NCBI RefSeq assembly: GCF_029625215.1
Contig: NZ_CP121197.1
Span: 3,162,001-3,226,000 of the forward strand
Direction of reading: 5' to 3'
DNA: 64,000 bases
From: Aurantibacillus circumpalustris
Lineage (GTDB): Bacteria; Bacteroidota; Bacteroidia; B-17B0; Aurantibacillaceae
Under the pieces are notes generated by a model that saw nothing but the letters and a program-made list of their open reading frames with translations, searched no databases and was not told where the DNA came from. Below are positions 16,719 to 24,427 of the stretch, piece after piece; within the stretch, counting starts at the first letter, position 1, and every line of letters starts with the position of its first letter. Made by a program: the position numbers and the translations under genes.

Positions 16719-17381
16719 ATGTTTGACTTCGCTTTTTTTATAACCATTTTAATAGGTCTTTTTTCACTGATTAACCCATTAAGCGCTTTACCTATATATC
16801 TTGGCTTAACGCAAGACGAGACCGAGGAAAATAAATTAAGAACCTTAAAAAAAACATGTCTGTATATTTTAATTATTTGTCTAGCGTCCTATTACCTCGG
16901 TGTTTATTTACTTAACTTTTTTGGAATCACCATTCCTGCCTTACGTGTGGCAGGTGGTTTAATTATTTTTAGATCGGGTTGGCAGTTACTAAATGTTCAA
17001 CACAAAAAAGAATTAAAAGGAAATATTAAAGAAGAAATGGGTGAAAAAGACGATATTTCCTTCTCCCCTTTGGCAATGCCATTATTAGCAGGACCAGGTT
17101 CTATGTCTTTTCTTATTACTTTATTTTCAAATAGAAGTCGTAATATTAATATGGCTTTTTATCAGGATTTATTTGCCATAACAGCAATAGTAATTGTTAT
17201 GTTTTCGATCTATTTCATTTTCAAGTTCGCACCACGTTTGATGAAATACGCTGGGAAATCAGGCTTAACAGCGCTTTCAAAAATAATGGGTTTTATAGTA
17301 ATTGGAATTGGTGTTCAAATGATTCTTTCAAGCATTTCTACAATTGTAAAAACCATCTTTCTAGATCTTCATACAGGCTAA
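16719..17381 (+). CDS. MarC/UPF0056 family membrane protein
   Basis: 220 residues with six TM helices from MFDFAFFITILIGLFSLINP. Conserved loops include INPLSALPIYLGLTQDET, RVAGGLIIFRSGWQLL and PLAMPLLAGPGSMSF, as in MarC/NAAT-type proteins. The family's transport role is uncertain; the early link to multiple antibiotic resistance was withdrawn for E. coli MarC. The start at ATG 16719 is preferred to TTG 16692 because a -7 box lies between them. It converges with the deacetylase gene: stop codons are about 4 bp apart. Confidence 0.85.
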   Translation: MFDFAFFITILIGLFSLINPLSALPIYLGLTQDETEENKLRTLKKTCLYILIICLASYYLGVYLLNFFGITIPALRVAGGLIIFRSGWQLLNVQHKKELKGNIKEEMGEKDDISFSPLAMPLLAGPGSMSFLITLFSNRSRNINMAFYQDLFAITAIVIVMFSIYFIFKFAPRLMKYAGKSGLTALSKIMGFIVIGIGVQMILSSISTIVKTIFLDLHTG

Positions 17382-18664
17382 TTCTTTTTCACCAGATTTA
17401 AAAACTCTAAATAGAATTTTTTGATTCTTGGTGTGAATACCTCATTGTGAAAAATAGAGATTAGCTCTCCATTATATTTTTTCACTTCATCAATGATTGG
17501 TGTTGCCAAGTCAATCAGTGTTTCATCATCCTTTTTTCTCGCGATGAGATCATTTTCAGTTATGGCAAAAGAGTGAATTGTCAGGGAACTTACCGACTCA
17601 ATATCTAAGCTGTACCATTTATAAGGATAACAATAAGACGAGCGAAATCCATTATGATTTGTGTAGCCCATCGAATAATCGGCAAATAAACCCGCTTGTA
17701 ATAAATCTTTGTAGGTACGCGGAAAACTTAACATCGAAAAATGTTGTCTACTTTTTACGATAAGGCGATGTGTAATATTTCCAAGTCTACTCGTTTCAAT
17801 TTTTAATTGTTTTAAATTATTATTCGAACCAAAAGACGGGTGAATGCCGACCATCGAGTAATCTGCTAAATGTTTTATGAGTGATTGAAATCTGAGATCG
17901 GAAGACGAATGGTTTTTATCATTAGGCCCATAATCACCTAAAAGAAAAAAGTAAATAGCTTTTGTCTCAGTTTGCTTGTGAGCATCGATCAGAAAACCGT
18001 AACAATCAAAAGGATCCTTTTGTTTACCCAGGAGAATGCGAACTCGTTGCCGCATTTTTTTGAAACTCCTGTCTGAAATTAAACCAGCCAGACTTCTAAC
18101 AAAACCTTTGTGTTTGTATTTGTAAACATTATCAATATCAACCGTTGAGATATAATTGTATTCTCGTTCAGTAAATTCAAGAGATGGAAATTGCCCAGAT
18201 AACGCTTTTCTAAATTCTAATAACCACAGATTTACCAAAGGATAATGCAGGAATTCGTACTGATAGGCCAAGCTAGACTTAAAGTTAAAACGACTGTAAC
18301 GATCGCTTTTGTGGGGGAGATATTCTTCATAACGCGTTAATAACCAAAAAGCAGCACCAAATAAATCAAAGGGAATAGATCCAGACGTATTTTTAAAAAA
18401 GACCTTTTCGAAAGGAGAATTAGTACTTACCTGCAAATGATAATCCCGAATGCCATGATCGAAAAGAATACTGTGCGGTTTTATGGTAAATGTGTTTTCA
18501 ATGGATACGTTTGAGTAATTAAGCTTATGTTCAGAAAACGAACTAAACTCTTCAAGATTATTGGTTATGGTAAAATCAATTCCTAAACCCTCAGTCAGTA
18601 ATGTCTTTAAAATATACGTCAGGCGATTACTGCCTTTTTCTGAATATACAAGTAGAGTATTGAT
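17378..18664 (-). CDS. Polysaccharide deacetylase family protein, probable ATC start
   Basis: The conserved part (DUF7033-like N-terminal region plus a deacetylase-type domain) includes DLFGAAFWLLTRYEEYLP, TVDIDNVYKYKHKG (metal-binding Asp pair), VGIHPSFGSNN (His) and a final FHNEVF. The nearest standard start is TTG at 18434-18436 (352 residues), but the frame stays open upstream for 76 more codons reading INTLLVYSEKGSNRLTY and onward, as in the N terminus of related Bacteroidota proteins. Upstream of that there is no ATG, GTG or TTG in frame. ATC at 18662-18664 lies 4 nt after TAACTTCG, the same spacing as the other leaderless genes here. The full protein would be about 428 residues. Confidence 0.7.
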   Translation of the reverse strand: MNTLLVYSEKGSNRLTYILKTLLTEGLGIDFTITNNLEEFSSFSEHKLNYSNVSIENTFTIKPHSILFDHGIRDYHLQVSTNSPFEKVFFKNTSGSIPFDLFGAAFWLLTRYEEYLPHKSDRYSRFNFKSSLAYQYEFLHYPLVNLWLLEFRKALSGQFPSLEFTEREYNYISTVDIDNVYKYKHKGFVRSLAGLISDRSFKKMRQRVRILLGKQKDPFDCYGFLIDAHKQTETKAIYFFLLGDYGPNDKNHSSSDLRFQSLIKHLADYSMVGIHPSFGSNNNLKQLKIETSRLGNITHRLIVKSRQHFSMLSFPRTYKDLLQAGLFADYSMGYTNHNGFRSSYCYPYKWYSLDIESVSSLTIHSFAITENDLIARKKDDETLIDLATPIIDEVKKYNGELISIFHNEVFTPRIKKFYLEFLNLVKKN

Positions 18665-18668
18665 GACA

Positions 18669-18676
18669 CGAAGTTA
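18669..18676 (-). promoter_or_regulatory. Variant -7 box (TAACTTCG) before the deacetylase gene
   Basis: One mismatch to TAnnTTTG, with a 4-nt gap to the proposed ATC start codon. Alone it is weak; the spacing matches kmo, dgkA, tilS and the ATPase. Confidence 0.35.
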
Positions 18677-18736
18677 GAAAAGTGCGAGCAATTTGAAAAG
18701 CTAAGTAAGGAAAGTTATGGGAAGGTGTGTGTTAAT

Positions 18737-19102
18737 TTACCAAATAGACTTTAGGTAAGGTAAGAATACCAGAATACCAACAATCATTGCAAAAACACAA
18801 GCAATAAGAACCGCTCCAGCCGCAACATCTTTAATGTATTTTATTTTGGGATCTTGTTCAGGTTTAATTATGTCGCAGAGCTTTTCAATTACTGAATTAA
18901 TCATTTCTAAAGAGATAACTAAAGCAATTGCTAATAAAAGAAAGAGCCAGTCTGTTTTAGAAATGTGTAGTAAAAAACCCATGTTGACTACAATGAGACT
19001 GATTATCAAATGAAGCTTAAGATGCGTTTCTTTTTTAAAGGCTTGAAACACACCAGATAAGGCTACACGAACTGCACGCATTCTTTCATTAAAATAACTC
19101 AT
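18737..19102 (-). CDS. dgkA: Diacylglycerol kinase family protein
   Basis: 121 residues with three TM helices after a basic amphipathic N-terminal helix (MRAVRVALSGVFQAFKKETH). The conserved active-site segment LVISLEMINSVIEKLCDII (about 62-80) and DPKIKYIKDVAAGAVLI are typical of the small trimeric prokaryotic DgkA/undecaprenol kinase family. It phosphorylates diacylglycerol or undecaprenol in the inner membrane; the two cannot be separated from sequence alone. ATG lies 4 nt after an exact TACTTTTG box. Confidence 0.88.
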   Translation of the reverse strand: MSYFNERMRAVRVALSGVFQAFKKETHLKLHLIISLIVVNMGFLLHISKTDWLFLLLAIALVISLEMINSVIEKLCDIIKPEQDPKIKYIKDVAAGAVLIACVFAMIVGILVFLPYLKSIW

Positions 19103-19106
19103 AATT

Positions 19107-19114
19107 CAAAAGTA
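19107..19114 (-). promoter_or_regulatory. -7 box (TACTTTTG) of dgkA, leaderless layout
   Basis: An exact TAnnTTTG on the minus strand with a 4-nt gap to ATG 19100-19102. Confidence 0.55.
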
Positions 19115-19188
19115 AAGATTATTGAGTTCCTAAGATCACTATGTTAATATTAACTCAGAATAAACAACATTCAAAGGTAAATGAATTT

Positions 19189-19196
19189 TACTTTTA
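19189..19196 (+). promoter_or_regulatory. Possible -7 box (TACTTTTA) of the arginase-fold gene
   Basis: One mismatch to TAnnTTTG; 19 nt to ATG 19216. In contrast to its neighbours this gene would have a short leader. Confidence 0.3.
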
Positions 19197-19215
19197 ATAA
19201 ATACAAAACAAACTC

Positions 19216-20394
19216 ATGAGCGACATTGCGCATTTTTTTACTCCTGTTGACCCAGAAAGTATTCTTGATTTTAAAGCATTAAAAGAATTACAATTCGGAA
19301 ATCTATTTTCGATTTATACCGATACAGATAATTTTCCGGAACTTGATAATATTGATATTGCAATTATTGGTGTATCGGAAGATAGAAATTCTGAAAATAA
19401 TGCCGGTTGCAGCGTTGCGCCAGATGCCGTTCGTGCTTATTTGTACAAATTATATGGTGGGAGTTTTACAATTCGTGTGGCTGATTTAGGAAATATAAAT
19501 CCTGGTCATACCACAGAAGATACTTATTTTGCTTTGAGAAGTACCGTTGATCAACTTATTCGCAGAAACGTTGTACCTATTATTATTGGTGGTTCGCAGG
19601 ATTTAACTTACGGACAGTTCCTTGGCTACAAAGATTTGGAACAAACCATTAATGTGGTAGCTGTTGATAGTGTTTTTGATCTTGGAAATCCTGATGAAGA
19701 TATTACAAACACCTCTTACCTCGGTAAAATTATTTTACACCAACCTAACTTTTTATTTAACTACAGTAACATTGGGTATCAAACCTACCTCGTCGATCAA
19801 AACAGTTTGCAAATGATGAACAGGTTGTATTTTGATGTTTATCGTTTAGGTCAAGTACGTGATAAAATTGAAGAGGCAGAACCTATTATCCGGCAAGCAG
19901 ACATGATTACTTTTGATATTACTGCCATTAAACACTCTGATGCGCCTGCTAACCCTAATGCTTCACCAAACGGTTTTTATGCAGAAGAAGCGTGTCAAAT
20001 GATGCGTTATGCTGGCATGAATGATAAATTATCATCACTTGGTCTTTATGAAATTAATCCTGAATTTGATATCAGCGGAAAGACTGTTCACCTTGCTGCT
20101 CAAATGATTTGGTGTTTTATGGATGGATTTTACAACCGTAAAAATGATTTTCCAAATCGCACAAGTCCAGAGTATACACGCTTTCACGTAATTCTACAAG
20201 ATGAGAAATACGAAATTAATTTTTACAAAAGCAAAAAGAGCGACCGCTGGTGGATGGAGATCCCCTACCCGCCTCACAAAGATTTAAAGTTTGAGAGACA
20301 TACCTTGATTCCTTGTTCTTATAAAGATTATGAGTTAGCTACAAATAACGAGATTCCAGATCGTTGGTGGCAGACTTATCAAAAACTGAGTTAG
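19216..20394 (+). CDS. Arginase/formimidoylglutamase-fold protein with degraded metal site
   Basis: 392 residues with the ureohydrolase architecture. The three canonical metal motifs are altered. The GGDHS position reads GGSQD (Gln128 for His), DAHxD reads DSVFD (151-155, Val for His) and the DxD position reads FDIT (Asp234, Thr236). So three of six Mn ligands of classical arginases are replaced, and simple hydrolase activity is doubtful. The tail (about 320-392), with RFHVILQDEKYEINFYKS and DRWWMEIPYPP, is an extension not found in arginase. Such proteins are annotated formimidoylglutamase in many Bacteroidota; a structural or regulatory role is possible. Confidence 0.7.
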   Translation: MSDIAHFFTPVDPESILDFKALKELQFGNLFSIYTDTDNFPELDNIDIAIIGVSEDRNSENNAGCSVAPDAVRAYLYKLYGGSFTIRVADLGNINPGHTTEDTYFALRSTVDQLIRRNVVPIIIGGSQDLTYGQFLGYKDLEQTINVVAVDSVFDLGNPDEDITNTSYLGKIILHQPNFLFNYSNIGYQTYLVDQNSLQMMNRLYFDVYRLGQVRDKIEEAEPIIRQADMITFDITAIKHSDAPANPNASPNGFYAEEACQMMRYAGMNDKLSSLGLYEINPEFDISGKTVHLAAQMIWCFMDGFYNRKNDFPNRTSPEYTRFHVILQDEKYEINFYKSKKSDRWWMEIPYPPHKDLKFERHTLIPCSYKDYELATNNEIPDRWWQTYQKLS

Positions 20395-20420
20395 TCTCAC
20401 TTTCTTTTCGTTTCAATTTA

Positions 20421-20768
20421 AACACAGAGATTCTGAGGTTCACAGAGATAATGAATTAAAGTTACTGTTAGTTCGAGTAGAAAAATCCGCCTCTTTTGGT
20501 TTTCGTATCGAAAACCAACTTAATCGTTCTCGATACGGTTTGCAAAGTGGCAGCAAACCTACTCGAACGGACTAGTTCAGTTAATCCCTAATTTTCTCAA
20601 TTGAACACAAAGAAACAGAGGTACTGAGGCACCGAGAGATAATCAATTTAAGTTACAGTCTGTTCGGGTAGAAGAATCCGCCTCTTTTGATTTTTCGTAT
20701 CGAGAACTAGCTTAAAAGTTCTCGATACGGTTTGCAAGGAAGTAGCAAACCTACTCGAACAGATAGTC
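20421..20768. repeat. Two copies of a palindromic repeat element
   Basis: The 499-bp space between the arginase-fold gene and ompA has no gene. It holds two related elements. Core 1 (20471-20568) begins GTTCGAGTAG and ends CTACTCGAAC; core 2 (20662-20760) begins GTTCGGGTAG and ends CTACTCGAAC. Inside each are two more inverted pairs: GTATCGA...TCGATAC and GGTTTGC...GCAAACC. Both copies are preceded by a related CACAGAGA / ACTGAGG stretch. The nested hairpins point to a REP/MITE-like element or a structured RNA. Confidence 0.75.
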
Positions 20769-20893
20769 TTAGTTTAGTGCATGAATATTAGATTAGTTAC
20801 GGAATCTTAATTCGTTTTTTTTTCTTCAATTTCTATCTGAACACTATTTAAGCTCAGCGCATCCGTGCCGCATAAGTTCTGTGTTAGAACCAC

Positions 20894-21751
20894 CTAGTTC
20901 TCAATAATTTTAAACTCCACCCTCCTATTCATCTGCTCGTCTTCTGGTGATTTTTCAATTTTTATTTTTGGTTGTGTATGTCCGTAACCCTTATAAGTTA
21001 AACGATCTTCGTCAATTCCGTTGCGGACTAAATAATTGTAAATAGCCAACGCTCTGTTCTCAGACAAATTCATTTCTTGTGTATCCAGATCAAGTCCATC
21101 AATATTACCCGGTTCACAACAGATGTGCCCCTGAATTTCGATTTTTAAATTAGGGTGTTCTTTTAGTGTTTCTAAAACTGATTCTAAAATTGGAATCGCG
21201 GTTTTTACAATAACATGTCGCCCAGGAATAAAATTAAGTCCTTCAAAGCTCATGCTCTCTCCTTTTTCAATGGTGATAAGATTTTTTGGTCCTCCAACAG
21301 CCACAGGCTTATCTTTTTTCTGCGTGATGTTTTCTCTTTCTCCTATTCGCTTACGTGGAAACGTTACAGCTACAATTACATCAACTCTTCTTTGAGATGG
21401 TTCACCAAGAATAGAAGAATTATCATACGAATTCTTTTCGCCCACTCCGACACATTTAATCACGTTGAGTGAAGGGTTCTTCTTTAGTAAATAATCTTTT
21501 ATCGCATTCGCCCTTTTAAGTGATAAGTCTTTATTGTAAGCGTCATTACACAGAAAGTCGGCATACCCACAGATGTTAACTGCTAGCGTGTTTTTAGATT
21601 CTGCGGTAAGCATAGAATCTAATCGATTAAAATTTAAGTTTGATTCTACTTCATTTATCGCATAAAAAAGACTTATCGTAAAGGTTTTGTTTTGAGTAAA
21701 GGCTGCTTTTAAATTTAAAAGTAGTGTAAGAAAAAGAATCGAATACTTCAT
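20894..21751 (-). CDS. OmpA family protein with two OmpA-like domains
   Basis: 285 residues. The signal peptide is MKYSILFLTLLLNLKAAFTQ. Two OmpA C-terminal-like peptidoglycan-binding domains follow: a divergent first (about 35-130, with VNICGYADFLC, LSLKRANAIKDYLLKK, QRRVDVIVAV) and a better second (about 165-285, with IEIQGHICCEPG, NLSENRALAIYNYLVRNGI, GYGHTQP, NRRVEFKI). The protein probably sits in the periplasm or outer membrane and binds cell-wall peptidoglycan. A TATCTTTA box ends 4 nt before the ATG. No Cys for lipidation follows the signal peptide. Confidence 0.82.
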   Translation of the reverse strand: MKYSILFLTLLLNLKAAFTQNKTFTISLFYAINEVESNLNFNRLDSMLTAESKNTLAVNICGYADFLCNDAYNKDLSLKRANAIKDYLLKKNPSLNVIKCVGVGEKNSYDNSSILGEPSQRRVDVIVAVTFPRKRIGERENITQKKDKPVAVGGPKNLITIEKGESMSFEGLNFIPGRHVIVKTAIPILESVLETLKEHPNLKIEIQGHICCEPGNIDGLDLDTQEMNLSENRALAIYNYLVRNGIDEDRLTYKGYGHTQPKIKIEKSPEDEQMNRRVEFKIIEN

Positions 21752-21755
21752 CGGT

Positions 21756-21763
21756 TAAAGATA
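21756..21763 (-). promoter_or_regulatory. Near-consensus -7 box (TATCTTTA) of the ompA-like gene
   Basis: One mismatch (last base) to TAnnTTTG on the minus strand, 4-nt gap to ATG 21749-21751. Confidence 0.35.
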
Positions 21764-21802
21764 CTGGAATTAATTTTGGTGGATTGCGAACCAAATTTTA
21801 AA

Positions 21803-21836
21803 TAAAAAAAACGCATACCTTTTAAAGTATGCGTTT
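21803..21836 (-). terminator. Rho-independent terminator after the APC permease gene
   Basis: A perfect 10-bp stem, AAACGCATAC / GTATGCGTTT (21809-21818 and 21827-21836). On the minus strand it is followed by a T-run, 19 bp after the permease stop. Confidence 0.85.
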
Positions 21837-21854
21837 CTAATTTAAGTTTAAAAT

Positions 21855-23429
21855 CTATTCCGGTTTATTAAGATTACTATGTTTTCTGCTGTACATAAAA
21901 TAAATTAAAAGCCCAAGAATCATCCATGCTCCAGCCGATGCTAAAGTAAAAATATCCAAAGCAATAATCATAAATGCACAAACAATAATACCTAAAATTG
22001 GAACCAATGGAACTAAAGGAGTTCTGAATGGACGCGGCACATCTGGATCGCTTTTGCGCATAATCAGAATACCAGCACATACCAATACAAAGGCAAATAA
22101 GGTTCCAAACGAAGTAAGATCACCGGCAACGCTACCTGGAATAAAAGCGGCAAACAATCCAACAAAAACTAATAGAATTAAATTTGATTTGTAAGGTGTT
22201 TGAAATTTAGGGTGCAAATTAGAGAACACGCGTGGAATTAAACCATCTTGCGACATCGTAAAGAAAACGCGAGATTGACCCATTAACATTACTAAAATTA
22301 CAGAAGAAAATCCTGCAAGAATAGCAATCGTAACACTTGTACCCAACCACTCATAACCAATCATGTATTTTTGAATGGCATACGAAACAGAAGCCTCTTT
22401 TCCTGCTGCACCAAATTCACTCCAATGAGCAACACCGGTTAATACATAAGAGAATAAAACATAAAGAATTGTACAAACAACTAAGGAACCTAAAATTCCA
22501 ATTGGCATATCGCGTTTAGGATTCTTTGCTTCTTGCGCAGCAGTAGATACCGCATCAAAACCAATAAAGGCAAAAAACACAACCGCAGCACCTCCTAAGA
22601 TTCCACCATAACCCCAGGTAAAAATTGATTCATGTCCAGGTGTACCTTCAGGAATTAAATATGGCGTATGATTAGCTGGATCAATAAAATTCCAACCAAT
22701 CACAATAAATACGAGTACAATACTCACTTTAACAAAAACAATAATGCCGTTTACGATAGCGGACTCTTGTGTTCCTTTAATTAATAATAAAGTTAGAATA
22801 AGTAAAATACCAAGTGCAGGAATATTAACTAGACCAGACTGTACATTTACAGTGGCTTTCAATGTTTCTGATAAATGTTCGTACTGACCGTCGGACAAAA
22901 CTAAAACACCGTCTTTGGCCATTTTTGATATTTCGGCAGGAAACTGAGCAATGGCTGAACCGACGACCGTATAAAGACTTTCAAACGGAGAGTGACAGAG
23001 TTCATAAGGTATTCGTCCACCTAACAAGTTGTTGAGATATTCACTCCAAGCAATAGAAACCGTTGCTGCACCTAAAGCATACTCCATGATTAACGCCCAA
23101 CCAATAATCCAACCAATTAGTTCTCCCATAGTGGTGTATGCGTAGGTATACGCGCTTCCAGCAATGGGAATCATGGCTGCGAATTCAGCATAACAGAGTC
23201 CAGCAAAAGCACAACCAACAGCTGCAACAACAAACGACATAGTAACACCAGATCCGGCATTATCAGCTGCTGCTGCTGCAGTTCTAACAAATAAACCAGC
23301 ACCAATAATAGCACCAATTCCTAATGCGATCAATGACCACATTCCTAAGGTTTTCTTTAACCCATGTTCTCCGGAGGCCGCATCTGCCAACAATTTACTT
23401 AATGACTTTTTTCTGAAGATATCTGACAT
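21855..23429 (-). CDS. APC family amino acid permease
   Basis: 524 residues with about 12-14 TM helices. The N-terminal GIGAIIGAGLFVRTAAAAAD is the substrate-binding unwound helix 1 of APC carriers. FFAFIGFDAVSTAAQEAKNP (helix 6 region) and DMPIGILGSLVVCTILYVLF are also conserved. It resembles the CAT/YfnA group of cationic or broad-range amino acid permeases. It is monocistronic, with a strong terminator after it. The exact substrate cannot be called. Confidence 0.9.
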   Translation of the reverse strand: MSDIFRKKSLSKLLADAASGEHGLKKTLGMWSLIALGIGAIIGAGLFVRTAAAAADNAGSGVTMSFVVAAVGCAFAGLCYAEFAAMIPIAGSAYTYAYTTMGELIGWIIGWALIMEYALGAATVSIAWSEYLNNLLGGRIPYELCHSPFESLYTVVGSAIAQFPAEISKMAKDGVLVLSDGQYEHLSETLKATVNVQSGLVNIPALGILLILTLLLIKGTQESAIVNGIIVFVKVSIVLVFIVIGWNFIDPANHTPYLIPEGTPGHESIFTWGYGGILGGAAVVFFAFIGFDAVSTAAQEAKNPKRDMPIGILGSLVVCTILYVLFSYVLTGVAHWSEFGAAGKEASVSYAIQKYMIGYEWLGTSVTIAILAGFSSVILVMLMGQSRVFFTMSQDGLIPRVFSNLHPKFQTPYKSNLILLVFVGLFAAFIPGSVAGDLTSFGTLFAFVLVCAGILIMRKSDPDVPRPFRTPLVPLVPILGIIVCAFMIIALDIFTLASAGAWMILGLLIYFMYSRKHSNLNKPE

Positions 23430-23607
23430 ATGTGATTATTTATTATAAAGCCAAATTAACTAATTTAAGTCCGAATAACCAAACCTGTAACGCAATTGAT
23501 GGAGCATTGATCCTTATAAATCAAATATTTAGCTTCGATTTTTTTAGATTTTCATTTTAAACCTTTTAACACAAACCTAAATACGGCACGTATAAAAATT
23601 ACGATAT

Positions 23608-24012
23608 TTGCGTATCAGTAATTTAAAAAAATATTTATTCGGTCTTGTAGTAATAACTTACGTTATTACTGTTATAGGCATTCCTGTTTATTACCATTAT
23701 TGTGGCGGTGAATTGGAAGAAATAAACTATGTTTTAAAGGGTAGTAATTGTTGTGGTGATGACGATTCTCAGGAAGAAAATGATGGCTGTTGTAAAAACG
23801 AAAGTCATGTTTTAAAAAGTAATATTGATTTTACTTTTAAGACCACGGGTGATTACGTTTTTTTAAAGGATAGCGGCATCAACTATTCTTCTTTACCATT
23901 TAAATCGTCTATCAAACGTTTAATTTCGATTCCCAGTTTTGTTTATGTTAATACTCCACCATCGCGAGTCCAGCATAGTCTAGTTATATCTACCTCTGTT
24001 CTGAGGATTTAG
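23608..24012 (+). CDS. HYC_CC_PP family protein
   Basis: 134 residues, starting at TTG 23608 (MRISNLKKYLFGLVV); another uncommon start cannot be excluded. One N-terminal hydrophobic helix (about 9-29) leads straight to His-Tyr-Cys (30-32), then paired Cys at 48-49 and 61-62 and Pro-Pro at 117-118, the residues that give the family its name. The Cys/His content and its position before an HMA-domain protein and a TonB receptor suggest metal, probably copper, handling at the envelope. Function is not established for the family. Confidence 0.72.
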   Translation: MRISNLKKYLFGLVVITYVITVIGIPVYYHYCGGELEEINYVLKGSNCCGDDDSQEENDGCCKNESHVLKSNIDFTFKTTGDYVFLKDSGINYSSLPFKSSIKRLISIPSFVYVNTPPSRVQHSLVISTSVLRI

Positions 24013-24077
24013 AATTTGTTGTTTTGAGTAATCACTCTCAAATTTTTAGTACAAACAAATTTTAATTAAAAGATATT

Positions 24078-24425
24078 ATGAAAACATTAATGATAGGATT
24101 TATATCCTTATTTATTTCTTTGTCAGGATTGGCACAAGATAATACAGTAAAAACCGCCACCATATTGGTAAAAGGTAATTGTGAAGAATGTAAAGAAAGG
24201 ATTGAAAACGCCGCTGATATCAAAGGCGTAAAGATCTCTTCTTGGGATGAGAAAACACAAATTTTAACCGTTACCTATAAATCAGATAAGGTAAGCTTGG
24301 TACAAATAGAAAAAGCTATTGCTGTCAGTGGTCATGATGCTGCTGATATAAAGGCAGGTGACGCTAGTTATAAGAAACTCCCTTCTTGTTGTAAATACCG
24401 CGACAGGGCTTGCGAACCAAAATAA
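24078..24425 (+). CDS. Secreted heavy-metal-associated (HMA) domain protein
   Basis: 115 residues. A signal peptide (to about residue 19, SLSGLAQ) is followed by one HMA domain with GNCEEC (Cys35, Cys38), the copper-chaperone CxxC site. A C-terminal Cys-Cys pair (LPSCCKYRD) may add ligands. Being exported, it probably binds metal in the periplasm. It lies 66 bp after the HYC_CC_PP gene and 2 bp before the TonB receptor start, so the three form an operon. Confidence 0.85.
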   Translation: MKTLMIGFISLFISLSGLAQDNTVKTATILVKGNCEECKERIENAADIKGVKISSWDEKTQILTVTYKSDKVSLVQIEKAIAVSGHDAADIKAGDASYKKLPSCCKYRDRACEPK

Positions 24426-24427
24426 CC

